DNA of 64,000 bases from Branchiostoma lanceolatum (lineage: Eukaryota > Chordata > Leptocardii > Amphioxiformes > Branchiostomatidae), in assembly GCF_035083965.1 (NCBI RefSeq), contig NC_089732.1, positions 6,017,883-6,081,882 of the forward strand, written 5' to 3'. Position numbers and translations under genes: made by a program. Positions 1 through 10,617 of the stretch are shown in pieces (the stretch's first letter is position 1; each line of letters opens with the position of its first letter). The notes beneath the pieces were generated by a model, which was given only the letters and a program-made list of their open reading frames with translations, made no database searches and had not been told where the DNA came from.

Positions 1-139
1 AGTGTTGCACCTGATAGGCCTAGTTAGATTACCAGTCCATGTCTCTATATGACGCTAGAGAAGGAAATTGTGGAGGACCTACCTTGGCGCGGCCTTTCCA
101 GCGCTCTCTGAAGGCAGTAGTGAGACACCTGATGGCGCT

Positions 140-300
140 GTCCCACGGCTGAATTTTCCGCGCGAGCGGCAGATAGGTCCGCGCGGCGTCGAATTTGTCT
201 GCGCGTTGCGGCTGATAGGTCCGCGCGGACGGCTGATTTTTCCGCGGCGCGTCGAATGTGTCTGCGCGTTGCGGCTGATAGATCTCTGCGACCACCGAGT
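140..300. repeat. GC-rich short tandem repeat
   Basis: Imperfect units share the core CGGCTGATAGGTCCGCGCGG and TCGAATTTGTCTGCGCGTTG and alternate about twice across the stretch. It lies downstream of the last visible PA-gene exon, presumably in an intron. CpG content is high compared with the flanks. Confidence 0.55.
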
Positions 301-331
301 GTGTCTGGCCATCCCGTGACGTACGTTATAC

Positions 332-3300
332 CCCGTGACTCCTCCCCCTCACAGTTCATGTCCTGAAGGGGGGTCCCGGGCGGGGCGTACACTATCACAC
401 CAAGCGCCTTCGAATTCACCATGTTACGGACCTACAAAAGATATTGGGCAGCGAAAAAAAAACGGTCAAGGTTATTCATTTTTCCAAGTTTAATGTTGTC
501 TATGAAATAACGTTAACATGCAATATATACCATTCTAAAGTCACTCAGTCATTATAAGTCAAGTCATTATAAGTTATTCTTCCGCATGCGCTACGTCTTA
601 ATCTTTCCATCTTGATAAGTGATCATTCTTTATTTCATTTTTTTTAACGTAGACAAACCTTAGTGAAGAATGAACAGTTGCCCGCAGCAGACACCCATGC
701 GATGGAGTTCTCAACTGCAGGTGCGCCTGCGCAGCCGTTTCCACCATCCGCAAGTCTCGTGGAGGACTCTGGGAAGGATCCCATCAGCCAATCATAGCGC
801 GCGTCCAGTCGTTTGAGGATGAGAGGCATCGGAGACACTGTGAGGAAAAAATGGTGGATGAAGCTTGTTAAATGGTTAAAGTCATTTCTTTATGTAATCA
901 AACGCAACGCAAGTTTATTTTCAAGCTAACCACAACTAACTGCGTTAGTTGGATGATTGCCACATATGTTCTTGCTGTTGCTAAAAGTCATTTTCACCAG
1001 TTGCTCGTAAAAAAATAAAGTTGGAGGGAGATGCGAAACTTGGTAGGTTCGAGACGCTTTTATATCAGCTAGCACAACCGTACTAGTTAGTTAATAACAT
1101 AAAAGAATTTGCTACAAAAATAATGACAATGAAAGCTAATTACCTTAGCTTGAAAGTTCATCTGTGTTGGTATAAATCGTTCTGAATCTAGTTTTAACTG
1201 TAATGTAATGTACAACACAAAAAGTAGACTTACTCAATTTTCGACTGTACAACACCAGCCTTTGTCAAGTACTAGTATTGAGCAATTCACCACTGATCAT
1301 GAGATGACGTCACGTTATGCACATAGTACACGTGACTCGGTCAGCAGTGGATCATAAGTTGCTCATTCCTTGACAAAGACTGGTGCTGTACAGTTGAAAA
1401 TTGGGTAAGTCCAATTTTTGTGCTGGAAATTACAGTTAGAACTTGTTACAGAAAGCTCATTACCTGAAGATACGAACTGAACCTGCGGCAGGCCACATCC
1501 GTGGTCCTCGCAGCTCCATCTGTTCATGAGAGCAGGCATCCAGTTCCCCAGCTGGTGTACCGGAGTCACAACGTAGTGTAGGCGGGACATCAGGGCCTTC
1601 TTCTCGCCGTCAGGTCTGGAGAAAAGTGCGGTCAAATGTTTACATTGCAGAGAGCGGTTTGTTCAAAGTGTCTCTTATACTTTGGATACTTGGGATACTT
1701 TATTTCCTCCATTAGCTATCATACCAGTAACAAGTAAGTAGCTTATCTTCCTGTAGTACAGAAACAACATACAACTGACATAGTACATAAAAATTGTTAC
1801 TATTTACATACTACATTAGAATTGACTAGCTTATATACATGTGTCTTATGATCTCCTGCCAAAACGTGCTTAGAACAAGAAAAGTATTTACTGGAGATGC
1901 AGGGTATCGATCCCCGTACCTCTCGCATGCTAAGCGAGCGCTCTACCATCTGAGCTACATCCCCTGTTGGTGTCGATATTGAGTTGTTTAGTGATCTATT
2001 GGATGATGCATCATGGTTCTTCTTAAAGTTGACCGTTGACATGTATCAATTTGTACGCAAGTGTTATAAACATGGAGAGATCATCGTGACAGTCAGCACC
2101 TACGACTATTGAATTAATAGACGTTAAAAAAAGAGTAAGAGTAAAATATGAAATTGCTGGAGATGCAGGGTATCGATCCCCGTACCTCTCGCATGCTAAG
2201 CGAGCGCTCTACCATCTGAGCTACATCCCCTGTTAGTCTGTATGAAGAATTGTTCAGTGATCTGTTAGATAATGTATTGTGGTTCTTGAGGTTGAACCTG
2301 TATCAATTTGTCACCAAGAGTGAAAAATAAATACGTGACAGATCACCGTGAAGCTCAGCGTTAAACAAGGACAACATACAACAACATACTTTGTCAATGG
2401 CCATAGTCGTAGGCAAAACGCATCTATCATATCCTTTCTTTTCTTATCTACTTTAAAAACTTAAAGCAACCAAAGCAATATTAGGGCCCAAAAAATGGAA
2501 ATTAAAAAATTGCTGAAATGGTAGGTAGCGACATTTGTTACCATTGTTTAGCACATTTGCGTAATAACTTCATACTTTTAGGATTTTAAAACCGCGCAAA
2601 ATCGTGCCGTACGATTATTCCCTTGAGTTCCGCGAGCCTACAAAAACTCCGGCCGCGATTTTCAGGGAGTTCTCACATAGTGTTGTTATTGTGTATAGTG
2701 TTGTTTGAACTAATAATGTATAGAAATGACTGAATAAAAAGACTTTCAAAATCTGATTTTTCGAACCCTGATAATGCTTGGGTTTTCTTTAATGTTACTT
2801 CACTTCCCTACCTGGTACTCAGCTGAGCGGCTGCCTCCATAAGACCCTTCATCCAGCGCGCGTCTTCATAGGCGTTCTCGGACCTCGTCATGAAGACGTA
2901 GTGCGTGTTGTTGGGCGTCCTGTCAACCAGCGACACCCGCGACGCGTTGGACGTCCACAGGCACTCCAGGAACCCCGAGTGGCTGTTGTAGCCGTGGAAG
3001 ATGACGGGGTAACCCTTCAGATCATCGTCGGTGAGGATGCCGTTCAGAGTCCAGAGCTTGAACGGCGGGGCCGGGCGCTCCGGCTCGAGATCAGCCGCCG
3101 TCCATGACGCGGCCTCCTGGCGACCTTTGGACGGCAGCACGTCGTTCGAATCATCGGGACCTCCGCTACTCTCTTCTAGCCATGTTTTCCCTGCCCTGGT
3201 CTCATCTTCCAGGGCATTCGAGACCAAGACTCTGGCTACATTATCATGACCGAACGCCTGGGAACTCGTGAATAACAGAATGGCCAGAACAGAAGCTGTT

Positions 3301-3332
3301 GTTGCCATCATTGCGCACACCTTTTGTAACAT
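332..3332 (-). CDS. Secreted PA-domain glycoprotein, 5' part of gene (partial)
   Basis: This is the 5' part of a spliced gene that continues beyond the left edge. Seen exons on the minus strand are 3332-2812, 1615-1464, 837-659 and 431-about 332. The first three junctions have consensus GT and AG sites and keep one frame; the last donor (before GTATAACG at 331) is a guess. The start is taken at 3332 (MLQKVCAMMATT) because a hydrophobic signal peptide follows; an ATG at 3311 would serve as well. After the leader comes a module with PVIFHGYNSHSGFLECLW and NTHYVFMTRSENAYEDARWM. Exons 3 and 4 join into AAGNCSFFTKVRNMVNSKAL, the glycine/cysteine core of a protease-associated (PA) domain. NAS, NNT and NCS are possible N-glycosylation sites. 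No peptidase domain is visible in the window. The product is probably secreted or luminal. I recognise the domain but not a named family. Two tRNA genes lie in intron 1, and inverted-repeat elements lie in introns 1 and 2. Confidence 0.7.
1226..1412. mobile_element. MITE-like element with about 43-bp terminal inverted repeats
   Basis: The left end (GACTTACTCAATTTTCGACT at 1227) and the right end (AGTTGAAAATTGGGTAAGTC) are inverted copies that extend through CTGTACAACACCAGCCTTTG on the left and its near-complement on the right. About 100 bp lie between the arms. No coding capacity is seen. It sits in the second intron of the PA-domain gene. Confidence 0.7.
1892..1964 (-). tRNA. tRNA-Ala (anticodon AGC)
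   Basis: The 73-nt cloverleaf has acceptor GGGGATG/CATCTCC, anticodon stem CTCGC/GCGAG around loop TTAGCAT (anticodon AGC) and T-arm CGGGG-ATCGATA-CCCTG. The alanine identity pair G3:U70 is present. Position 54 is A rather than T, as in all copies here. It lies in intron 1 of the PA-domain gene, on the same strand. A TTTT run on the minus strand shortly downstream can end pol III transcription. Confidence 0.95.
2158..2230 (-). tRNA. tRNA-Ala (anticodon AGC)
   Basis: The sequence is identical over 73 nt to the copy 266 bp to the left, with G3:U70 and anticodon AGC. The flanks are also alike (both are followed on the plus strand by variants of AGTGATCTATTGGATGATG), so the pair arose by tandem duplication of a unit of about 266 bp inside the host intron. 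Confidence 0.95.
2461..2792. mobile_element. TTAA-flanked MITE, copy 1
   Basis: Terminal inverted repeats of about 28 bp begin TTAAAGCAACCAAAGCAATA and end ATAATGCTTGGGTTTTCTTT-AA, with TTAA at both outer edges. A second copy lies at 44817-45140. TTAA targets are typical of piggyBac-type elements, so a non-autonomous piggyBac-like origin is inferred. Its right end is about 20 bp from the splice donor of PA-gene exon 1. Confidence 0.7.
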
Positions 3333-3410
3333 GTACACTGCCTCACGGCTTCGTCCAAAGATTATAGAATAGGCAGTAAACAACCCAGCTTGGTCCACTT
3401 AAACTTTGCT

Positions 3411-4305
3411 CCCGATGATAAGAACCATGCATTGTTCTGGATGTTATACGTGTTGATCTAAAAACAAATATTTATCTCAAAGGCAATAGGCCATGTAATT
3501 GGGTGTCTAAAAATGTAATTGCTATGTTTTTATATGTCTTTTCCATCATTTTTGTTAAATTAATTATCAGCCAGCTATATAATAAATAAGTATGGGATGA
3601 AAAGATAGACATGAGCAGCCATGGTCTATATTGCTTTATTGCGTTTGTTGACGCTGGCTTCGATATTGCTTTCCCCGTTTATTGTTATGTCAATGTGATA
3701 TACAATTTCAACATTTCCAAACCAATATACCCATATTGTCTTATCCAGGACGGATGCACTCAAAGTTATCGGCCTATGAGGCAAAATCATTTCTTTTCAT
3801 TAGTCTAACGGCACTGGTAACCACGTCAATAGCGTGCGTTTTATTGTTGTTTTTTTAAGCCGACTCAAAAAATCAATATCCGGATAAAGGGCAAGCTTCC
3901 GGGCACCTTTGACCCGAAGTCACGTGACTGTGAAGTTACGTGTCCGAAAAAGTGGGGGTCATTCACCTTGAGATGGGCTTGGGTAAAAACTAAGTTGGCT
4001 ATTCATCATGTGTTTACCAACGCAGATGAGCTTTATTGTACATTGACAAAATCATAAACAACCGTAAACCAAAACGTGTGAAAAGAGCAAATTAGACAGA
4101 AAAGCTGGTAAGATATGTGTGAAAAGTATTGACATTGATAACAATTTGAATATTATTTCTGAAATCATATCCCCTTTCGCACTCTATTGTTGCTGCTATC
4201 GTCATCACATGTGTCGAAAAGAGATCGATCGTATTTCAACACCAACAGCTGTCGCTGCTTGTCAAATTTAGCTAAGAGCTTGGATTTCCGAGTACAAGTG
4301 CGAAC
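3411..4305. other. Intergenic, no gene seen
   Basis: A/T-rich spacer between the start of the PA-domain gene and the tRNA array. It includes the presumed promoter of the PA gene. Short open frames here show no domain, start context or splice signals. Confidence 0.5.
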
Positions 4306-4378
4306 GGGGATGTAGCTCAGATGGTAGAGCGCTCGCTTAGCATGCGAGAGGTACGGGGATCGATACCCTGCATCTCCA
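4306..4378 (+). tRNA. tRNA-Ala (anticodon AGC)
   Basis: Complete 73-nt cloverleaf with G3:U70 and anticodon AGC. It is the first of three plus-strand copies spaced 271-272 bp apart. A run of T follows within 10 bp. Confidence 0.95.
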
Positions 4379-4577
4379 GTTATTTTTATCTTATTTTTTG
4401 CAGTTTTATCTTATTTTCTTATTTTCACAATTGTTAGTTTCTTTGTTTCTGCATTCAATATTACTTAATATAGTTCCATGTTGGGATACTTTTGAAAAGG
4501 ACCCCAATAACTTCGACCACACGTCTTGGTGTTCGCTTATGCAATCTCATAGCTAACGGGTTGGTTTTATCGTGAAC

Positions 4578-4650
4578 GGGGATGTAGCTCAGATGGTAGA
4601 GCGCTCGCTTAGCATGCGAGAGGTACGGGGATCGATACCCTGCATCTCCA
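4578..4650 (+). tRNA. tRNA-Ala (anticodon AGC)
   Basis: Identical in sequence to the copy at 4306. The spacers on both sides are diverged copies of each other (shared CACACG..TTGGTGTTCGC and GATAGCTAACGG), showing tandem duplication of the whole unit. A TTTT terminator follows. Confidence 0.95.
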
Positions 4651-4848
4651 GTTACTTTTCTCTTATTTTTGCAGTTTTATCTTTCGAGAATGAAATGGCT
4701 TTTTCCTTTCTGGATTTTATTTTGCTTAACATATTTCTTGGATATTTTTGAAAAGAACCCCGATGACTTCAACCACACGGTTTGGTGTTCGCAAATGCAG
4801 TCCGATAGCTAACGGTTTAGCTTTTCGGTCATATGTTGAAACATATAA

Positions 4849-4921
4849 GGGGATGTAGCTCAGATGGTAGAGCGCTCGCTTAGCATGCGAGAGGTACGGG
4901 GATCGATACCCTGCATCTCCA
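4849..4921 (+). tRNA. tRNA-Ala (anticodon AGC)
   Basis: Third tandem copy, complete, with G3:U70 and anticodon AGC. The 3' flank diverges from the other two (GAAACCCTTGG), marking the end of the tandem array. Confidence 0.95.
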
Positions 4922-5361
4922 GAAACCCTTGGTTTTCATTGATGAGAGTCATATTTTACCATAGTTTGTTTTGTTTTTCTTTCCGTTTATTGTATTGGTT
5001 TACACTTTTCCATGTTAACATTCATTACAACGGAATCATTACTAAGTAGATCCTGTGTACTTCACGCAGCTCAGCGATCGTCGATACCATATTTCCCTAC
5101 AGTCCAATCCAATCCAACCTAATCCAAGTCAGTCGAATCCAGCTATACCTAATTTGATAATTCAAAGTTAGAATATGCATGGTTACAAGAAACCAGGTTT
5201 CAGTAGTTTTACTGTACTATCAATATAGATACAGTACTACCAATATGTATACACGAATACATTTACTGTCAAATAATTATGCACAATATACATACACTTG
5301 AAAATCTAGCTGTCTGACACTCAAAAACAACTAGGGCTGACTATAACAACAAAGGCATAAG

Positions 5362-5512
5362 CGTCGATGAAGATTAGACATCCAGGTAATAAGATACGCC
5401 AAAAAGCAATTACTCAAACAACTGGATATGATTTTGGAAACGGTCAGTTTCCAAAATCAATGACCGTTTCCAAAATCATATCCAGTTGTTTGAGTAATTG
5501 CTTTTTGGCGTA
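5362..5512. repeat. Penelope-type terminal repeat in fold-back form with perfect 52-bp arms
   Basis: 5395-5446 and 5461-5512 are exact reverse complements separated by 14 bp. The arm contains CAACTGGATATGATTTTGG and GAGTAATTGCTTTTTGGCG. The flank GATTAGACATCCAGGTAAT and the arm match the repeat at 61788-61965 and parts of 40365-40415 and 49050-49085. I infer terminal pieces of a Penelope-like retroelement joined head to head. Confidence 0.65.
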
Positions 5513-6122
5513 ACAAAGGCATAAAATCCCTACACAAGTACGTCAAGCATGCACATATGATACAAATATACTTATGGCCTCCGTCGGTCAGTATTGACCG
5601 GGGTAAAATCCTAATTCACAACAGCCCTACAGCATCGACTATGATACAAGTATGTTCAAATATATAGGGTCATTCTTAGTGATGTGATACTAGTACTATG
5701 GCGAACACAGGTTTAAGCGCATCCATAATGTCCAACATGGCAATTACGATATCTATTTTGTGAATATCACCAATTTATCACACTGATGCTATATATTAAA
5801 GTCGAATGCCAATATTTTTTACAGACGATCCATGAGATTCAGTCCCTAAATCTCATTTATTCTGCATGAGATTAAATTCGTCTAATGTGAAATTAATAAG
5901 GAAAAGGCGCCTTATCTCATTAATCCTCAACTAAAAGCAGATCATCTTCTTCTTAATGGAGAATTAATGACATAAATGGGAACTTTCCCACTGATTCTCT
6001 TGTACGAGTAATGGAATATACTAGCCTAAAAAACAACATATGAAAATAGAGATATCACCACAAGTTCAATTATAACATTTTCCATACATAGTTTGTTGTG
6101 TTAACGAGATGAATGCAACAGG
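5513..6122. other. Intergenic, no gene seen
   Basis: A/T-rich spacer before the first GPCR gene (downstream of it on the minus strand). Only short, unsupported open frames are present. Confidence 0.5.
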
Positions 6123-6346
6123 TACTGTAATTCACTTTATCTTCACGGTAGCAGAATTTCACGGTGTAAGGAAAATGCACATTTTCACTAAACTTTGACT
6201 TCACGGTGGTGGCAAGTGATTTACAGAACTGATGTGTTAAGGGATATAAATGACACCAACAGGTTTTTACACGGTGATGATAAGTTCCAGTTGACCGTGA
6301 AAACAGTGAACTTAAAGTTACAGTGAAAGAAACAAGAGTTGCAGTA
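6123..6346. mobile_element. MITE, TACTGTAATTC family, copy 1
   Basis: It begins TACTGTAATTCACTTTATC and ends with the inverted ...AGTTGCAGTA, with inner motifs CTTCACGGT and ACCGTGAA. A copy at 14069-14299 matches it along its length. About 225 bp, no coding capacity. It lies just downstream of the first GPCR stop codon. Confidence 0.7.
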
Positions 6347-6373
6347 ATCAAGTCTGTTAGGTTGGCGTGTACA

Positions 6374-7483
6374 CTAGTGGTTATTCACGAAGAGCCGCAC
6401 AACACCGCGGCGAACCTCCTTCAGACGAAATCCGTAGATAACCGGGTTGATTGCAGAGTTAAGAGTGATGAAGATCATCATGCTATACAATGCAACCAAG
6501 TCCCTTGAATGCTGAGCCAATTTGATGAAGAATGGCATCCATCCTACCAGGAAAACGATGGTAATGATGACGATTGTGATGGCGGATTTTCTGTTGACGC
6601 TCGGCGGGGCACCCACAGCGGCTTCTTGTGCTGCGATGGCGCTCACGTGCTTCCACAGACACCAGAAGATGCCCAAGTTCAAGAGTAAGATTGCCGCCAT
6701 CGGAATGAATACGAACACGACGACAATGAGTGCATAGTTTCGGGACAATCCAGAACCTAACGGGACACATTCTTCGTCAAAACGTCCTGTACAGTGCGAA
6801 TCAAATTGGGGCAGTACCGCCAGCAGCAGTGACCACACCCACACGACAACTATCACGACCTTGCACTTGTCGTTGGTGACGTTGCTGACGTAGCTCATCC
6901 CGTGCACGATGAACCAGTAGCGCTCAGCCGTCAGGGCAACCAGGCCGTACGCGGAGGACATCCCGGAGAGAAGGATTGATGACATGCGGAAACGTAACGT
7001 AAAATTGGAGGGAACGGTCTCCGTTATTGCCACGTACACAAACAAACTACCCCCAAGGATGAAGGCTATGCCCGTCAAAACGTCGCCTGCTGCAAGATTA
7101 GCCATGAGAATGTAGACGGGCGTGTGGAGCTGTTCATGCTTGATGATGGCTGCTAGCGGGAGGCTATTCGCCATGGCTGACCAGACGCCCAGACAAATTG
7201 TAATACCTACGAGGATCAGGCCCCCGGTGGTTCTGTACTCTTCAAGAGCAAAGGAATATGGGAGCTCCTCCTGCAGACATCCGTGGACGTTGGAAGTGAC
7301 ATTTTCTTCTAAACCAGAGCTGTTGCTAGCCGCAAACGTACAGTTCTCAGGTGAATTGTTGGGGTTGTCACTGACCTGGTCCGTAACGTTCATGTTCAAC
7401 CCAGAGGCCGGGCTTCCAACGCAGCAGCTTGTGACGAGAACCACCAACATCGCTCCGATGTAGCTTCCTCTGCACATCTTCAT
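6374..7483 (-). CDS. Rhodopsin-type GPCR, copy 1 (lancelet-expanded, MECA-like)
   Basis: Intronless seven-helix receptor. The start is set at 7483 (MKMCRGSYIG) rather than the in-frame ATG at 7519, because all copies align from here and a conserved acceptor (CGTTTCAG) lies just upstream, suggesting a spliced 5' UTR. A signal peptide (CRGSYIGAMLVVLVT) is followed by a tail of about 60 residues with several N-glycosylation sites. Helix hallmarks, counted from 7519: TM1 N118, TM2 NLAAGD 141-146, DRY-equivalent ERYW 199-202, TM6 VGWMP 325-329, TM7 NPVIY 358-362. The usual Cys at the top of TM3 is absent, and two Cys lie within extracellular loop 2 (HCTGRFDEEC). That pattern resembles lipid/MECA receptors (S1P, LPA, cannabinoid). 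The ligand is unknown and the subfamily placement is tentative. Confidence 0.88.
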   Translation of the reverse strand: MKMCRGSYIGAMLVVLVTSCCVGSPASGLNMNVTDQVSDNPNNSPENCTFAASNSSGLEENVTSNVHGCLQEELPYSFALEEYRTTGGLILVGITICLGVWSAMANSLPLAAIIKHEQLHTPVYILMANLAAGDVLTGIAFILGGSLFVYVAITETVPSNFTLRFRMSSILLSGMSSAYGLVALTAERYWFIVHGMSYVSNVTNDKCKVVIVVVWVWSLLLAVLPQFDSHCTGRFDEECVPLGSGLSRNYALIVVVFVFIPMAAILLLNLGIFWCLWKHVSAIAAQEAAVGAPPSVNRKSAITIVIITIVFLVGWMPFFIKLAQHSRDLVALYSMMIFITLNSAINPVIYGFRLKEVRRGVVRLFVNNH

Positions 7484-8438
7484 TCCCCTGTGAGTTACGG
7501 TCACTCTGAAACGAATCAAAGCACAGTTGGCGTTTTATAAATCGTATATTCATTCATTTCGATGACATCTTCACCTTTCAACTTTTTTTTTATATTAGCA
7601 ATTGGATTTCCAGCTGATCCCAGTGGGCGTTTCTTTTTTTCCTGTTCTTCTAATTTACTGTGTGGGGAAATGAGGAATTGGTACCACCTGGGTGAGCACA
7701 TTATTAATCTGCTTTGATCATGTTTTGTGTTATGTATTTCAATAATACAGTCGTCCAGCAGTGACTTCTCGGCTGAGGTTAGTATGAGTTGAGTCCGTTT
7801 TTCGTTATGCAATACTAGTATGTGATCTCAGCAGTTAAAATGATTATTTGACAGCAACGTCATATCTTCTACACGTAGCAGACGGGACATCAGGAGCAAA
7901 AGACCACATCACGAAGAGTTCATGGTCTGATTATCGAGCAGTTTTCGGCTTACCAGTTTAATGGAAGTTCATACTTTCCTTCATGGTTCACCCACATCCA
8001 ATGTGTTTAATTTCATTAACTGTATGACGAATGCCACTCAGTTTACTTCCATCTGTCCTGTCCGACGTCATCGGTGGAGTCTGTTGCAATCGCTTGGAGT
8101 GAAAGAAGAAGTTATGCATTAATGGCTTCTGCCCTGATAGAAATGAACAAAACAAAACCCAGTAAACCCAAATTTCAGAACATGGTTTCAAGCGTAGATG
8201 TAAGGCATGTTGTAGACAAATGTTCTCTTAAACTCAGTCAGAAGGCAAACTGATAGGTTCCCAAATTAATCACACCACGTGGCCACTCAATTCTAAAACC
8301 TCTGGGATGAACGGTTGTATCCAACAGAAAATATGATAGTGAGTAACATGCGCCAAAACCAAAGATGGCATTTTAGCACCTGTTGCCGCTAGTTCAAAGA
8401 CATATAAGGCTTGTTTATTTGGGAACCGTGTATGAAGA

Positions 8439-8511
8439 TGGGATGTAGCTCAGATGGTAGAGCGCTCGCTTAGCATGCGAGAGGTATGGGGATCGATACC
8501 CTGCATCTCCA
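8439..8511 (+). tRNA. tRNA-Ala (AGC), variant with T at position 1
   Basis: The 73-nt cloverleaf has anticodon AGC and G3:U70, but it begins TGGGATG instead of GGGGATG, giving a U1-C72 mismatch, and has T in place of C at the start of the T-stem (a G-U pair). A CTTTTTTC terminator follows. It may be weakly functional. Confidence 0.85.
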
Positions 8512-9498
8512 GCTATATCTTTTTTCTTTTGAATTTTGCAGCTTCAGCTTTAGAAAAAGGGTTTATTTTTCACATCAATTGCTTCGTTGTTTCTCTCTTT
8601 TTCCTTACATTGCAAGTACACACGTACAGGTTGGAGGTCATTGAAACCTAATTAGAATAAAATTCAAGCCAAGTCACATCACAGTTGATATAACTCTAGA
8701 AATAGCTCGTTTTCCATGATAGAATAGAGATCACTAATATAACAGTATTTTTTTGTATATAAAGGTATATTTGAATATTGAACCTTGAATAGGTATATTC
8801 AGAAATGACCATGAAAAAGACAAATTCGGTAACAAGCCGCGTTTTTATTTTTTTTCATAGAATATACGATAACGGGCCATGTGAAAATTAAACACTATTC
8901 TGCCTCTAAGTTGATGAGGTTGAAATTCTCAAAATAACGAGTACACATTATTATGCTAATTATAATAACAAACTTATACATTACGTGCACGAGTATGCTA
9001 CTTACCCATCAAAACCGCAAAATGTATTCACCGTAATATACATCCAGTTACTTCCTTCTTCAGAATTATGACCATGATTATATTTCAAATATATATATAT
9101 GGAACCCTATACCTAGATGACAAATTTGACATTTGTTTTGTCATCATATTCTCGGTCGCCCCTAGTGGGCCGAATGGTCTTGTCCTCAGCCTCTCCCGGT
9201 CCTCCAAAGCTCTGGGTATGTTTGTTTTGTAAATGTGGTTATTCCGCTAACTTTTCTAAATTATCACTGCCTACTTTGGTATGCATTCTAACTTATTCAT
9301 TACTTATTGTTTTAAACAGAGTTTCAATATACAACATTGATATGTATTACCTCTTAACTCAGTTCTGGGTGATGTGATTTTATGCTTCTGATACGTTTGA
9401 TATTCGACAGGTAAAGAAGTCTACAGATATCAGATTTCTGATATTGTGGTGGAACTTTGTTTTTCTTGACCAATTCATGGCTAATTTTGACGTTTCGG

Positions 9499-10617
9499 CT
9501 ACTGATTATTCACGAAGAGCCGTGCAACTCTGCGACGAACCTCCTTCAGACGAAACCCGTAGATAACCGGGTTGATTGCAGAGTTAAGAATGATGAAGAA
9601 CATCATGCTATACAAGGAAACCATGTCTGTTGAATGCTGAGCCAATTTGATGAAGAATGGCATCCATCCTACCAGGAAAACGATGGTAATGATGACGATT
9701 GTGATGGCAGATTTTCTGTTGACGCTCGGCGGGGCACCCACAGCGGCTTCTTGTGCAGCGATGGCGTTCACGTGCTTCCACAGACACCAGAAGATGCCCA
9801 AGTTCAAGAGTAAGATTGCCGCCATCGGAATGAATACGAACACGACGACAATGAGTACATAGTTTCGGGACAATCCAGAACCTAACGGGATGCAATCTTC
9901 GTCAAAACGTCCTGTACAGTGCGAGTCAAATTGGGGCAGTACCGCCAGCAGCAGTGACCACATCCACACGACAACGATCACGACCTTGCACTTGTCGTTG
10001 GTGACGTTGTTGACGTAGCTCATCCCGTGCACGATGAACCAGTACCGCTCAGCCGTCAGGGCAACCAGGCCGTACGCGGAGGACATCCCGGAGAGAAGGA
10101 TTGATGACATGCGGAAACGTAACGTAAAATCAGCGGGCACGGTCTCCGTTACTGTCACGTACACAAGCAAACTACTCCCAATCATGAAGGCTATGCCCGT
10201 CAAAACGTCACCTGCTGCCAGATTAGCCATGAGAATGTAGACGGGCGTGTGGAGCTTTTCATGCTTGATGATGGCTGCTAGCGGAAGGCTATTCGCCACG
10301 ACTGACCAGACGCCCAGACAAATAGTAGTGCCTACGAGGATCAGACTCCCGGTAGATTCGTACTTTTCAAGAGGGTAGGAAGATGGGGGCTCCTCCTGCA
10401 GGCATCCGTAGACGTTGGAAGTTATATTTTCTCCTAAATCAGAGCTGTTGCTAGCCGCAAAAGTACAGTTCTCATACGAATTGTTGGGGTTGTCACTGAC
10501 ATCGACCCGGTCCGTAACGTTCACGCCTGACCCAGAGGCCGGGCTTCCAACGCAGCGGCTTGTGACGAGGAGAACAACCAACACCGCTCCGATGTAGCTA
10601 CCTCTGCACATCATCAT
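9499..10617 (-). CDS. Rhodopsin-type GPCR, copy 2
   Basis: Intronless receptor very similar to copies 1 and 3. The start MMMCRGSYIG at 10617 is chosen over the ATG at 10653, which lies upstream of the conserved sequence and overlaps a likely splice acceptor (TTTTGTTTCAG). It has a signal peptide, an N-glycosylated tail (NVT, NNS, NCT, NSS, NIT), seven helices, ERYW, VGWMP and NPVIY. The second extracellular loop has two cysteines and TM3 lacks its top Cys. The frame is intact. Like copy 1 it probably sits in the plasma membrane and couples to G proteins; the ligand is not known. Confidence 0.88.
   Translation of the reverse strand: MMMCRGSYIGAVLVVLLVTSRCVGSPASGSGVNVTDRVDVSDNPNNSYENCTFAASNSSDLGENITSNVYGCLQEEPPSSYPLEKYESTGSLILVGTTICLGVWSVVANSLPLAAIIKHEKLHTPVYILMANLAAGDVLTGIAFMIGSSLLVYVTVTETVPADFTLRFRMSSILLSGMSSAYGLVALTAERYWFIVHGMSYVNNVTNDKCKVVIVVVWMWSLLLAVLPQFDSHCTGRFDEDCIPLGSGLSRNYVLIVVVFVFIPMAAILLLNLGIFWCLWKHVNAIAAQEAAVGAPPSVNRKSAITIVIITIVFLVGWMPFFIKLAQHSTDMVSLYSMMFFIILNSAINPVIYGFRLKEVRRRVARLFVNNQ

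Larger units (their letters stand above)
4306..4921 (+). repeat. Tandem array of about 271-bp tRNA-Ala units
   Basis: Three tRNA genes start at 4306, 4578 and 4849. The spacers between them align with each other, with point differences and small indels, while the tRNA bodies are identical. This pattern fits tandem duplication with selection or conversion on the tRNA bodies. Confidence 0.8.
7484..10617 (-). repeat. Duplicated unit of about 3.13 kb (GPCR upstream region, tRNA-Ala, GPCR), copy A
   Basis: From the 5' end of GPCR 1 to that of GPCR 2 the sequence aligns nearly end to end with 10618-13755 (offset about 3134-3139 bp). Both copies hold in the same order a GPCR upstream region, a tRNA-Ala, a spacer and a GPCR gene. 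Non-coding parts are also very similar, so the duplication is recent compared with the fourth GPCR. Confidence 0.85.

Noticed and set aside
4864-5049. Repeated MVERSLSMREV peptides at tRNA sites
   Set aside because: Translation of the tRNA-Ala body, not protein coding.
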